Part shown: positions 17,798 through 26,347 of the stretch, piece by piece
How positions within the stretch are numbered: the first letter of the stretch is position 1
Layout: the number at the start of each line of letters is the position of its first letter
DNA from: DASXMR01 sp036495525
Lineage (GTDB): Bacteria > Actinomycetota > Actinomycetes > Streptosporangiales > Streptosporangiaceae
NCBI GenBank assembly: GCA_036495525.1
Contig: DASXMR010000099.1
Coordinates: forward strand, 1-62,281
DNA: 62,281 nt
Direction: 5' to 3'
Translations under genes and position numbers: made by a program
The notes under the pieces: model-generated
The model's input: the letters and a program-made list of their open reading frames with translations, nothing else
What the model was told of the DNA's origin: nothing
Database searches by the model: none

Positions 17798-18306
17798 CGC
17801 TGCCACCACCCGATTACACAGTGCAATATTATTCGCACAATGGTGACAGGCCGTATCTAGGCCGCTTGCGAGATCAATTAGATTCGCGGCATTGGCAGAG
17901 AATCGGTCGCGTTTAAATCGGCGGCCCTGGAATTATCTGAACGGCGCGGGGTATTATCACCACGCCCCCGTAGCCCAAAGGAAGAGGCCGGCCCCCTAAA
18001 AGGGTCCCCAGTGTCTGTTCGACCCCGACCGGGGGTACTTCTGAGCAGGGACAACACTGCTCTATGTGCTCGGCTCAGCCGATCTGATCAGCGGACTGAA
18101 TGTACAGTCAGCATTGAATGCACCGGAAGCCGAAAGGCTGTGACTGTGCCGATGCACGTGCAATAGGACGCGGGCGGTTCTCTGCATTACCTCCGGATTG
18201 ATAGAGCGGCTGACGGGAGTTAAATCGAGGCGATAGCCGTTTATGTGCGCGCTCACGGCGCGCTCACCCGGGACCAGGGTGGCGGACGGCTGGCGGCTGG
18301 CCACGG
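17798..18306. other. AT-richer intergenic island with tRNA-like element
   Basis: A gap of about 510 bp between udg and the PPOX gene, visibly less GC-rich than its surroundings (for example 17821-17960). It contains a small inverted repeat GTGC...GCAC at 17821-17838 and a tRNA-like sequence at 17964-18037. A possible 80-residue ORF at 18062-18304 on the minus strand has no family features. The composition fits a degraded foreign segment, but I see no integrase. Confidence 0.6.
17964..18037 (+). tRNA. tRNA-like element, anticodon UAA (possible divergent or pseudo-tRNA)
   Basis: A full cloverleaf can be drawn by hand. Acceptor stem: GCCCCCG (17964-17970) with CGGGGGT (18030-18036), one G-T pair at the tip. 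D-arm: GCCCAAAGGAAGAGGC (17973-17988). Anticodon stem: GGCCC/GGGTC, with a 7-nt loop CCTAAAA, giving anticodon TAA at 17997-17999. T-arm: GTCTG, TTCGACC, CCGAC, with one mismatch. Discriminator A; no encoded CCA. Two oddities: position 33 is C, not the near-universal U, and the variable loop is only six nt although UAA reads a leucine codon and Leu tRNAs normally have a long variable arm. It may be a specialised, atypical tRNA or a decaying one. Confidence 0.55.
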
Positions 18307-18717
18307 TCAGCCGCTCCGGTCCGGCCCGGCGCGGGTCAGGCTGATCCGGACGATGAGCCTGCGCTCCCGGCGCATGGCATCGCGGTACTCGTCCCAGTCA
18401 GGGTGCTCCCCCGAAATCCTCCGGTAGTAGTCCACCAGGAGGTCTAGGGCCTCGGGCTGGCGGACCAGCTCGGCCGTTCCCTCGGCCTGGATCCACTCGC
18501 CGAAGAACCTGTCGTTCATGACGCACAGCGATGCGCGCGGGTCGCGCGCCAGGTTCCTGGCCTTGATCGCCGTCTCCCTGGTGCTGATCAGCGCCCGGCT
18601 CTGGTCATCGACCGCGACCACGACAGGAGACAGTTGCGGCAGGCCGTCCGCCCGGAGGGTGGCGAGCACGGCCCGGTGATGATTGCGAAGGAAGTCAGCA
18701 GCCCTGGTGATCTCCAT
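18307..18717 (-). CDS. PPOX-class (F420/FMN-dependent) oxidoreductase
   Basis: A 136-residue split beta-barrel protein of the pyridoxamine-phosphate-oxidase-like family, common in actinobacteria as F420-dependent reductases. Typical segments are FLRNHHRAVLATLRADGLPQLSPV, ALISTRETAIKARNLARDPRASLCV and FFGEWIQAEGTAELV. These form the flavin/deazaflavin-binding dimer. The KARNLARDPRASLCV pattern is the F420-type signature, though the cofactor cannot be proven here. The DUF4287 gene lies 9 bp upstream on the same strand and is probably co-transcribed. Confidence 0.88.
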   Translation of the reverse strand: MEITRAADFLRNHHRAVLATLRADGLPQLSPVVVAVDDQSRALISTRETAIKARNLARDPRASLCVMNDRFFGEWIQAEGTAELVRQPEALDLLVDYYRRISGEHPDWDEYRDAMRRERRLIVRISLTRAGPDRSG

Positions 18718-18726
18718 CCGCGCCGG

Positions 18727-18960
18727 TCAGCCTCCGTTCAGCCGGCTCCGGCGCTGCACCTCGTACTCGTGCACGATCGCGCTGGCGTAGCCGCGGGTCA
18801 GGCCGTGCTCGTCGGCGAGCCAGTGCGCGCGCTCGTCGCAGCGCAGGAAGGCCGGGCCAGACTCAAGCCGGCGGAACCACTCTCGTAGGTCGTTGCCAGT
18901 GACCGTAGGGATGCGGGCGATCAGGTTCTTGTGCATCTCCGGAGAGTGGGTCCAGGACAA
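18727..18960 (-). CDS. DUF4287-like small protein
   Basis: A 77-residue protein. HKNLIARIPTVTGNDLREWFRRLESGPAF followed by ERAHWLADEHGLTRGYASAIVHEYE matches the small alpha-helical DUF4287 family. The start chosen is TTG at 18960: GGAGG lies 6 nt upstream and the resulting LSWTHSPEMHKN N-terminus is what the family shows. An internal ATG at 18936 has a GGAG directly abutting it and is less likely. Probably one transcript with the PPOX gene. Function unknown. Confidence 0.75.
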   Translation of the reverse strand: MSWTHSPEMHKNLIARIPTVTGNDLREWFRRLESGPAFLRCDERAHWLADEHGLTRGYASAIVHEYEVQRRSRLNGG

Positions 18961-19099
18961 GTGGCACCTCCAGGGGTGAGACCTCTTGCAGACGAGACTG
19001 CACCACCACTGGCGCCCTGACAACCCCTGAGTGTTAGCGCCGCCGTAATGCCCCGTTTCGGCGCCGGCCACGGTCATCGCGGCCTGCGCCGCGCTGGCC

Positions 19100-20320
19100 T
19101 CAGGACAGCCGCTCGAAGATCATCGCCATGCCCTGGCCGCCGCCCACGCACATCGTCTCCAGGCCGAAGGTCTTGTCGCGGAACTGCAGGCTATTAAGAA
19201 TCGTCGAGGTGATCCGGGCGCCGGTCATGCCGAACGGGTGCCCGACAGCGATCGCGCCACCGTTGACGTTCAGCTTGTCCTCCGCCACGCCCAGCTCCCG
19301 GTAGGACGGGATGACCTGCGCCGCGAATGCCTCGTTGATCTCGACCAGGTCGATGTCGTCGATGGTCATGCCGGCCCTGGCCAGTGCCTGCCTGGACGCC
19401 TCGACCGGCCCGAGGCCCATGATCTCCGGCGACAGCGCGGTCACGCCGGTGGACACGATCCGTGCCAGCGGGGTAAGTCCCAGCTCCGCGGCCTTCCGGT
19501 CGCTCATCACGATCACCGCGGCCGCGCCGTCGTTCAGCGGGCAGCAGTTGCCAGCCGTGACCGTGCCGTCCGGCCGGAAGGCCGGCTGCAGGGTGGACAC
19601 CTTCTCCAGGGTCGTGCCTGGCCGCGGCCCGTCATCGGCGCTGACGACCGTGCCGTCGGGCAGCGTGGCCGCCGTGATGTCGCGCTGCCAGAAGCCGTTG
19701 GCGATCGCCTTCTCCGCCAGGTTCTGCGAGCGGACGCCGAACTCGTCCTGCTCGGCCCGGCTGATCCCGCGCAGTTGTGCCACGTTCTCCGCGGTCTGCC
19801 CCATCGCGAGGAAGACGTCGGGGATCTGGCCGTCCTCGCGCGGATCATGCCAGTTCTCTCCGCCGCCCGTGGCCGCCTCAGCGGTGCGCTCCTCGGCCTG
19901 GCCGAAGACCGGGTTCTTGGTGTCCGGCCAGCTGTCGCTGCTGCCCTTGCCGAACCGGCTCACGCACTCCACGCCGGCCGAGATGAACGCGTCGCCCTCA
20001 CCCGACTTGATCGCGTGGAATGCCATCCTCGTGGTCTGCAGCGACGACGAGCAGTACCGGGTGATGGTCGTGCCGGGCAGCGAGTCGTAGCCGAGCATGA
20101 TCGCGACGACCCTGGCCATGTTGTAGCCCTGCTCGCCGCCGGGCAGGCCGCAGCCGAGCATCAGGTCGTCGATGCTTTCCGGGTCGAGCTGGGGTACTTT
20201 CGCCAGCGCCGCGGCGATCATCTGGACCACCAGGTCGTCCGGGCGGATGCTGGTCAGCGAGCCCTTGAAGGCGCGCCCGATCGGTGAGCGAGCAGTGGCG
20301 ACGACGACAGCCTCGGGCAT
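19100..20320 (-). CDS. fadA: acetyl-CoA C-acyltransferase (thiolase)
   Basis: A 406-residue thiolase, normal length. The nucleophilic cysteine is in TITRYCSSSLQT (about residue 88-92), the catalytic histidine in AIAVGHPFGMTGA and the second cysteine in CVGGGQGMAMIF. Thiolases cleave or form 3-ketoacyl-CoA in beta-oxidation. The sequence resembles actinobacterial FadA-type enzymes; the gene sits divergent from cbs, as fadA3 sits near cbs (Rv1074c/Rv1077) in M. tuberculosis. ATG at 20320 has GGGAG 6 nt upstream. Confidence 0.93.
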   Translation of the reverse strand: MPEAVVVATARSPIGRAFKGSLTSIRPDDLVVQMIAAALAKVPQLDPESIDDLMLGCGLPGGEQGYNMARVVAIMLGYDSLPGTTITRYCSSSLQTTRMAFHAIKSGEGDAFISAGVECVSRFGKGSSDSWPDTKNPVFGQAEERTAEAATGGGENWHDPREDGQIPDVFLAMGQTAENVAQLRGISRAEQDEFGVRSQNLAEKAIANGFWQRDITAATLPDGTVVSADDGPRPGTTLEKVSTLQPAFRPDGTVTAGNCCPLNDGAAAVIVMSDRKAAELGLTPLARIVSTGVTALSPEIMGLGPVEASRQALARAGMTIDDIDLVEINEAFAAQVIPSYRELGVAEDKLNVNGGAIAVGHPFGMTGARITSTILNSLQFRDKTFGLETMCVGGGQGMAMIFERLS

Positions 20321-20440
20321 GGCGAACTCCCTCGAAGACCGGTAGTTAACCCGACAGTAGCTTACGTAAACGGCGAGCGGTCACCAAGCCTTCCCTGGGC
20401 CGGTGGGATACGGTCAGCAGAAGGCGCGAGGGAGTGGATC
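20321..20440. promoter_or_regulatory. divergent thiolase/cbs control region with TTACGTAA palindrome
   Basis: A 120-bp gap between divergent genes. It holds the perfect 8-bp palindrome TTACGTAA at 20362-20369 and GTTAAC at 20345-20350, both unusually AT-rich here. Either could be the core of a TetR-type operator controlling the thiolase. No riboswitch-like structure was seen before cbs. Confidence 0.4.
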
Positions 20441-21832
20441 ATGCAGGTGCACGAGTCGCTGATCGAGCTATTCGGCAACACGCCGCTGGTCCGGCTCGGC
20501 AAGGTGACCAGGCAGCCACCTGGCGCGGCGGCCAGCGGTGCGGTACTGGCCAAGGTCGAGTACTTCAACCCCGGCGGCTCGGTGAAGGACCGGATCGCGC
20601 TGCGGATGGTGGAGGCGGCCGAGCAGTCGGGCGCGCTTCGCCCCGGCGGCACGATCGTGGAGCCCACGTCCGGCAACACCGGGGTCGGCCTGGCGATCGT
20701 GGCCGCCCACAAGGGCTACCGGTGCCTGTTCGTCTGCCCCGACAAGGTGGCCCAGGACAAGATCAGCGTGCTGCGCGCGTACGGCGCCGAAGTCGTTGTG
20801 TGCCCGACCACGGTGTCGCCCGACCACCCGGACTCCTATTACTCGGTGTCAGACCGGCTCGCCAGGGAGGTGCCTGGCGGCTGGAAGCCTGATCAGTACG
20901 CCAACCCGGAGAACCCGGCCTCGCACTATCACTCGACCGGGCCGGAGATCTGGGCGCAGACCGACGGCAAGGTCACGCATTTCGTGGCCGGGATCGGGAC
21001 CGGCGGCACGATCAGCGGCACCGGCCGGTACCTGAAGGAAGTGTCAGGCGGCCGGGTGCAGATAGTCGGCGCCGACCCGGAGGGGTCGGTCTACTCCGGC
21101 GGCAGCGGCCGGCCTTACCTGGTCGAGGGCGTGGGGGAGGACATCTGGCCGGAAACCTACGACAAGGGCATCTGCGATCAGATCATCGCGGTCAGCGACG
21201 CTGACTCCTTCCTCATGACCCGAAGGCTGGCGAAGGAGGAGGCGCTGCTGGTCGGCGGCTCCTGCGGGATGGCGGTGGTCGCCGCGCTGCGGGTGGCCAG
21301 GGCAGCCGGGCCGGAGGGCATCGTGGTCGTGCTGCTGCCGGACGGCGGCCGCGGCTACCTGTCGAAGATCTTCAACGACGACTGGATGGCCGATTACGGC
21401 TTCCTGACCTCGGAGACCGCCGAGCCGAGGATCGCCGACGTGCTGCAGAGCAAAGGCGGCCAGCTGCCGTCGTTCGTGCACGCGCACCCGGACGAGACGG
21501 TGCGCGCCGCGATCGAGAGCCTGCGCGAGTACGACGTTTCCCAGCTGCCCGTGCTGAAGGAGGAGCCGCCGGTGATGGCCGCCGAGGTGATTGGCTCTAT
21601 CGTCGAGCGTGACCTGCTGGACGCGCTGGTCGCTGGTCATGCGCGGCCGACCGACCCGGTTGGCGGGCACATGTCGGCTCCGCTGCCGATGGTCGGCTCC
21701 GGCGAGCCGATCAGCTCGGCCGTGCATGCGCTGGAGAAGGCCGGTGCCGCGGTGGTGCTGGTCGACGGCAAGCCCGCCGGAATGATCACCCGGCAGGACG
21801 TGCTGACCTTCCTGGCGTCCGGATCAAGCTGA
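20441..21832 (+). CDS. cbs: cystathionine beta-synthase
   Basis: A 463-residue PLP enzyme that condenses serine and homocysteine to cystathionine, the first step of reverse transsulfuration. The catalytic domain (about 1-320) has the PLP lysine in GGSVKDRIALRM, the cofactor asparagine in PTSGNTGVGL and the phosphate loop GIGTGGTISGTGRY. The C-terminal 130 residues hold two CBS domains (LPSFVHAHPDETVRAAIESLREYDVSQLPV and a second pair ending GMITRQDVLTFL), regulatory for nucleotide or SAM binding. ATG preceded by GAGGGAG. It forms an operon with the transsulfuration gene 41 bp downstream. Confidence 0.96.
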   Translation: MQVHESLIELFGNTPLVRLGKVTRQPPGAAASGAVLAKVEYFNPGGSVKDRIALRMVEAAEQSGALRPGGTIVEPTSGNTGVGLAIVAAHKGYRCLFVCPDKVAQDKISVLRAYGAEVVVCPTTVSPDHPDSYYSVSDRLAREVPGGWKPDQYANPENPASHYHSTGPEIWAQTDGKVTHFVAGIGTGGTISGTGRYLKEVSGGRVQIVGADPEGSVYSGGSGRPYLVEGVGEDIWPETYDKGICDQIIAVSDADSFLMTRRLAKEEALLVGGSCGMAVVAALRVARAAGPEGIVVVLLPDGGRGYLSKIFNDDWMADYGFLTSETAEPRIADVLQSKGGQLPSFVHAHPDETVRAAIESLREYDVSQLPVLKEEPPVMAAEVIGSIVERDLLDALVAGHARPTDPVGGHMSAPLPMVGSGEPISSAVHALEKAGAAVVLVDGKPAGMITRQDVLTFLASGSS

Positions 21833-21873
21833 GCCGGCCGGGCGTACGGCAGCAGACGAGAGGGAGCTCGCGC

Positions 21874-23037
21874 ATGCGCACTGAGGGCACGGACGGCTTC
21901 GAGACGCTGGCCATCCACGCCGGCCAGGATCCCGATCCGGTCACCGGCGCGGTCGTGCCGCCGATCTACCAGACCTCGACGTTCAAGCAGGACGGGGTCG
22001 GCGGCACCAGGGGCGGCTATGAGTACTCCCGCAGCGGCAACCCGACCAGGCACGCGCTCGAGGAGTGCCTGGCGGCGCTGGAGGGCGGCGGCCGGGCGCT
22101 GGCTTTCGCCTCGGGGATGGCCGCCGAGGACTGCCTGCTCCGGGCGCTGTGCCGGCCAGGCGACCATGTGCTCATCCCCGACGACGCCTATGGCGGGACC
22201 TTCCGGCTCTTCGACCGGGTGCTGTCGGACTGGGGCGTGACCTACCAGCCGGTGCCGGTGTCTGACCTGGCCGCGGTCCGGCGGGCGCTGGCCGGCCGGC
22301 CAGCGAAGGTGATCTGGATCGAGACGCCGACCAACCCGCTGCTCTCGGTGGCCGACATCGGCGCGCTGGCACAGCTCGCGCGCGAGGCATCAGCGCAGCT
22401 GGTGGTCGACAGCACGTTCGCGTCGCCTTATCTGCAGCAGCCGCTGGCGCTCGGCGCCGACGCGGTGATCCACTCGACGACCAAGTACATCGGCGGGCAC
22501 TCCGACGTGGTCGGCGGTGCCGCCATCGTGGCGGACCCGCAACTCGGCGAGCAGATGGCCTACCTGCAGAACGCCACCGGGGCGGTCAGCGGCCCGTTCG
22601 ATGCCTGGCTGACGCTGCGCGGCGCGAAGACGCTCGCCGTGCGGATGGACAGGCACAGCGCGAATGCGCAGCGGGTGGCTGACATGCTGGCCGGGCACCC
22701 GGCCGTGGCGCAGGTCTACTACCCGGGCCTTGTCTCCCATCCGGGCCACGAGGTGGCGGTCAAGCAGATGCGCGCGTTCGGCGGCATCGTCTCGTTCCGT
22801 GCACGTGCCGGCGAGGACGCAGCGGTGGCGGTGTGCGGCCGGACCAGGCTTTTCACCCTCGGTGAGTCGCTGGGCGGAGTCGAGTCGCTGGTGGAGCACC
22901 CCGGCCGGATGACGCATGCGTCGGCGGCCGGCTCGCCGCTCGAGGTGCCAGCCGACCTGATCCGGCTGTCGGTCGGCATCGAGACCTGTGATGACCTGCT
23001 GGACGATCTCACTGCCGCGCTGTCCGGCCTGGCCTGA
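21874..23037 (+). CDS. metB: cystathionine gamma-synthase/lyase
   Basis: A 387-residue Cys/Met-metabolism PLP enzyme. The Schiff-base lysine lies in VIHSTTKYIGGHSD, the PLP-binding aspartate region in LVVDSTFASPYLQQP, and the substrate-loop residues in YEYSRSGNPTRHALEE. With cbs beside it, gamma-lyase activity (cystathionine to cysteine) in reverse transsulfuration is likely; gamma-synthase activity is also common in this family and cannot be separated by sequence. Start ATG at 21874 has AGAGGGAG upstream. The cbs-metB order is conserved with M. tuberculosis Rv1077-Rv1079. Confidence 0.95.
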   Translation: MRTEGTDGFETLAIHAGQDPDPVTGAVVPPIYQTSTFKQDGVGGTRGGYEYSRSGNPTRHALEECLAALEGGGRALAFASGMAAEDCLLRALCRPGDHVLIPDDAYGGTFRLFDRVLSDWGVTYQPVPVSDLAAVRRALAGRPAKVIWIETPTNPLLSVADIGALAQLAREASAQLVVDSTFASPYLQQPLALGADAVIHSTTKYIGGHSDVVGGAAIVADPQLGEQMAYLQNATGAVSGPFDAWLTLRGAKTLAVRMDRHSANAQRVADMLAGHPAVAQVYYPGLVSHPGHEVAVKQMRAFGGIVSFRARAGEDAAVAVCGRTRLFTLGESLGGVESLVEHPGRMTHASAAGSPLEVPADLIRLSVGIETCDDLLDDLTAALSGLA

Positions 23038-23159
23038 CCGGCCTTGCGGGTCGCTAGAGCCTGCCATTGAGCGAGATCCGGGCCAGCAGGTAACTGCGGC
23101 CCGGCATCAAGGTGACCTCGTTCACGCGTTGCGAGCAGCCAGGAGCGGGCGGGATCAGC

Positions 23160-23738
23160 TCAGCTGTTCCATACCATCAGGACGAGGATAACCAGCCAGA
23201 TGACGCTGACAATGCCACCCATCAGCACGATCCGGCCGCGCTCTACCGAGGCGATGTGCGCAGGCACGGACGGTTCCTGACTGGTCAGTCCGGCGGACGG
23301 CCGGCCCGGCTCGCCGGCCGTCACGGCTGCCTGCTCCGCAACGGCAACGGCTGCATGCTCGTCAGGGCCGGCTGCCTCGCCGCCGGCTGCCGTCGCGGCT
23401 GCGGCCGCGACGGCGTCCTGCAGCGCCCTGATCGCCTTGCGGCCGTCCCTGACGATCAGCACGAGCAGCACGACCGCGACGACGAACAGCGTCGCTGAGA
23501 TCGACAGCCACGGCTTGCTGAAGTCATGGCTCGTCTGCGCCGCGCCAAGCCCGGCGATCAGCACGGCAAGCGAGCCGATCGTGAAGATAATGGTGATCCG
23601 CGACAGGTACCGCAGGATCGGCACGTTGCGGGTCCTGATGTACCGCGGCGTCGACATGATGGCGGCGGTCACCGGGCCGATGGTGAAGATGGCGAAGGCG
23701 ATATGCAGCCACAGCACCAGCCGGTCGGTAAAAGACAT
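23160..23738 (-). CDS. DUF2269-like integral membrane protein
   Basis: A protein of about 192 residues with four predicted membrane helices: LVLWLHIAFAIFTIGPVTA, ITIIFTIGSLAVLIAGLGA, LSISATLFVVAVVLLVLIV, and near the C-terminus LMGGIVSVIWLVILVLMVW. Between helices three and four is a 60-residue Ala/Gly/Glu-rich disordered loop. The first helix with HIAFAIFTIGP and the arrangement fit the DUF2269 family. ATG at 23738 is preferred; a TTG six codons upstream is possible. The 120-bp gap before the stop has nothing evident. Function unknown. Confidence 0.72.
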   Translation of the reverse strand: MSFTDRLVLWLHIAFAIFTIGPVTAAIMSTPRYIRTRNVPILRYLSRITIIFTIGSLAVLIAGLGAAQTSHDFSKPWLSISATLFVVAVVLLVLIVRDGRKAIRALQDAVAAAAATAAGGEAAGPDEHAAVAVAEQAAVTAGEPGRPSAGLTSQEPSVPAHIASVERGRIVLMGGIVSVIWLVILVLMVWNS

Positions 23739-23854
23739 GTACCGATCGTAGGCCAAGCAAGGCGCCTGGGCAGGATGCCGTGCCCGCCGGGCAGCCAGGA
23801 AGCCGCGAGATCTGCCCCGCGCCGCCCTGGCCTGCTGCCCGGCAGGCCGGCCTG

Positions 23855-24115
23855 CTACTTCTTGCGGTTCACCAGCATGGCGCCGCCGAGGAAGATCACG
23901 CCGACGACCAGCGAGACCAGGCCGCGGACCCAGTGGTGGCCGCTGTACGGCTTGCTGCTGACTGCGTGCGGCAGCACGCCGCCGGCGAAGAAGTACAGAA
24001 TGCCGACGATGATGATCAGGATGCCGATGACCGCGAGGGCAATGACTAGCGGTCGCCTGCTGGCCGTGCTCGAGTTCTGGCCAGAGACGCTCTGTGAGCT
24101 CACCTGTTCCTCCAT
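23855..24115 (-). CDS. small two-helix membrane protein
   Basis: An 86-residue protein. A Ser/Gln-rich N-terminus of 20 residues is followed by a long membrane helix (VIALAVIGILIIIVGILYFFAGGVL), a short His-rich loop (SSKPYSGHHWVRG), a second helix (LVSLVVGVIFLGGAMLV) and a basic NRKK end. An in-frame GTG at 24103 has GGAGG 7 nt upstream (inside the longer reading), so the real protein may start four codons later. No family was recognised. It lies between the DUF2269-like gene and the VWA gene; the gap 24116-24299 holds nothing recognisable. Confidence 0.68.
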   Translation of the reverse strand: MEEQVSSQSVSGQNSSTASRRPLVIALAVIGILIIIVGILYFFAGGVLPHAVSSKPYSGHHWVRGLVSLVVGVIFLGGAMLVNRKK

Positions 24116-24299
24116 GGAGATGATCTAGAAGTGCCTGATGCGCACCCGGTCTGCAGCCTGCTGATGCCGCTACGTGGCAGCCAGGTGCTCCGCTAGGCGG
24201 CGGGCGCGTGCCGCACGGTACTACAACCCGTACCTGGCGCGTCAGCCGATCCTAAAAGTGGCCAAAGTGAAATTTCCGCCATTTCCCGCTTCAGGGTCG

Positions 24300-26315
24300 C
24301 TACCGGCCGCTCTCCCGGCGCGCCCGCAGGAAGTCTCTGACCACGTATTCACCGAGGCTCTCCGGCATCGCCCGCAGCACCCTGCCGCCGTTGCGCCTGG
24401 CAACCTCCTCGACGAACGCCGTCAGCCGCTCGTCCTCGGCAAGCATGAAGACGTTCAGCACCGCACGGCGCCTGGTCATTTTATCCACCTCGGCCAGCGT
24501 CAGCTCGAGGGTCTCCGGTGATGGCGGCCAGTCGAAGTCCGAGCTGCCGTCCCGGCGCAGGTGCGCGGTCGGCTCGCCGTCGGTGACGATCATGACCACC
24601 GGGTTGTGCTCGGGCCTGCGGTCGAGGAAGCGCCCGGCCAGCACCAGCGCGTGATGCAGGTTGGTGCCCTGCACCATGTCCCAGCCGAGCCCGGCCAGCT
24701 CGGTCTCGCGCAGCTCCCGCGCGTAGTTGGAGAACCCGATCACCTGGATCGCGTCCTGCGGGTACCGGCTGCGCACCAGCGCGTGCAGGGCCAGCGCTGT
24801 CTGCTTGGCCGCTCCCCAGGTGCCACGCAGTGCCATCGAGTAGGACAGGTCCACCAGCAGGCACACCGCCGCCGAGGCGCGCCGCTCGGTCTCGCCGACC
24901 TCGAAGTCGCGCACCGACAGCGACACCCGCGGCAGCCGCGCCTCGAGTCCGGCGAGCTCCCGGCCGCCTGGCTCAGCCGGGCTGCCAGGGCCGGCCAGGC
25001 CTGGCACGCCGCCGCGCAGCAGCGCGTTGCGCACCGTCGCCGCCGTGTCGATGGCCTGCTCGTCGCCGAAGTGCCAGGGCCGGGTGCTGCCGGTGTACTC
25101 GCCCGCCTGGCCAGCGTCACGCTGGTCGTGATCTCCGTGACTGCCTTCGGCCAGCTGCGCGAATACCCGGCGCAGCGCCGTCTCGCCGATCCGGCGTACC
25201 GCCTTGGGGGTGAGCTCCAGCTTGCCGTCAGCGCGCTGCAGGTAGCCCTGCCGCTCCAGCTCGCGCTCGATCTGCCTGAGCGCCTCCATGTCGTCGACGG
25301 CCTGCCGGCCGAGGGCTCGCCGGACTGCCTCCTCGTCGACGTCGTCCAGCCGCGCGCCGGGGTAGTCCTGACGCAGCGCGTCTTCCAGCTCGTCCAGGTC
25401 GGCGAGCTCGCCGAGCGCGCTGGTCGCGTCGCCGAAGCCGAGCGGCTGCTGGCCGGTCATCCGCTCCGATGACCAGTTGTCCATGTCTGGCCGGCGGGCG
25501 TGCAGGGCGTCAGCGAGACGGCTCATCTCGGCGGCCAGGCCGGCATCCTCGAGCGCCTGCGCCATCAGCGCCGACAGCTCGTCGCGCTGCTCGTCGGTCA
25601 GCGAGTTGAGCACCCGCTGCGCGGCGGACATCCGCCGGACCAGCGAGTCGACCAGCTCCTCCAGGTTCGCGGGCGAGTCGGGGAACATGTCGCCGTACTG
25701 CGCCATGAAGTCGTCGAAGTCATGCTTGGTATGCCGGCCGGCGGCGTCTGCCTCAAGCATGCCGGTGAGCGCGGCCATCATGTCCTTCACCCGCTGCATG
25801 GCCTGCGGGTCAGGCTGCTGCAGGGTCTGCTTCAGGCCGCGGAACTGGCTGTCGAGCACCTCGTCCCTGAGCATCTGCCTGAGCTGCTCGAAGGTCTCCC
25901 TGGCCGCCGCCGAGCGCCAGTCGTAGTCGGAAAGCTGCCTGATCGCCCTGGCCGGGTCCGACGGCACCGCGTCCAGCTCGGCCTCGCGCAGCCGGGCGTC
26001 ATCGCTCGGGTCGGGGAACAGCTCGGCCCGCTCCTGGCCGATCGCGGTGTCCAGCAGCGCCCTGGCCTGCTCGAGCACGCCGTCGAGCCTGCCCCGGCCG
26101 CGGACCTCGCGGCGCCGCTCGCGCACCCGCTTGAGCAGGTCGTCGAGGCCGTGCCGGTCACCGAGGCCGCGCCGGATCAGGTCGCGCAGCGCGCTGGCCG
26201 GGTCGGCGCCGTCCAGCACCGAGTCGCCGAGCGCGTCCACCGCGCCGCGCACGTCGTAAGGCGGCTCTAGCGGATCGGGCCCGTCGTGATAGGGGCCGTA
26301 CCGGTAACCGCTCAC
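24300..26315 (-). CDS. VWA-domain protein, Mg-chelatase D/CoxE-like
   Basis: A 671-residue protein. The N-terminal 420 residues are mostly helical and charged. The C-terminal 200 residues are a von Willebrand A domain with an intact metal-ion-dependent adhesion site: DLSYS in CLLVDLSYSMALRG, the threonine in MVQGTNLHHALVLAG and VMIVTDGEPT. In such pairs the VWA protein is the client- or metal-handling partner of an AAA+ motor. The AAA partner lies 32 bp upstream on the same strand. GTG start with AGGAGG 10 nt upstream. The client is unknown. Confidence 0.88.
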   Translation of the reverse strand: MSGYRYGPYHDGPDPLEPPYDVRGAVDALGDSVLDGADPASALRDLIRRGLGDRHGLDDLLKRVRERRREVRGRGRLDGVLEQARALLDTAIGQERAELFPDPSDDARLREAELDAVPSDPARAIRQLSDYDWRSAAARETFEQLRQMLRDEVLDSQFRGLKQTLQQPDPQAMQRVKDMMAALTGMLEADAAGRHTKHDFDDFMAQYGDMFPDSPANLEELVDSLVRRMSAAQRVLNSLTDEQRDELSALMAQALEDAGLAAEMSRLADALHARRPDMDNWSSERMTGQQPLGFGDATSALGELADLDELEDALRQDYPGARLDDVDEEAVRRALGRQAVDDMEALRQIERELERQGYLQRADGKLELTPKAVRRIGETALRRVFAQLAEGSHGDHDQRDAGQAGEYTGSTRPWHFGDEQAIDTAATVRNALLRGGVPGLAGPGSPAEPGGRELAGLEARLPRVSLSVRDFEVGETERRASAAVCLLVDLSYSMALRGTWGAAKQTALALHALVRSRYPQDAIQVIGFSNYARELRETELAGLGWDMVQGTNLHHALVLAGRFLDRRPEHNPVVMIVTDGEPTAHLRRDGSSDFDWPPSPETLELTLAEVDKMTRRRAVLNVFMLAEDERLTAFVEEVARRNGGRVLRAMPESLGEYVVRDFLRARRESGR

Positions 26316-26347
26316 TGGCAGCCCGCCTCCTGCGTTGCCGCTGCTGT

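Noticed and set aside
18062..18304. 80-residue minus-strand ORF in the tRNA-like gap
   Set aside because: No domain, no convincing ribosome site and atypical composition; it may be a chance reading of decayed DNA.
17798..18306. Possible prophage or ICE attachment site at the tRNA-like element
   Set aside because: No integrase, direct repeat or phage genes nearby.
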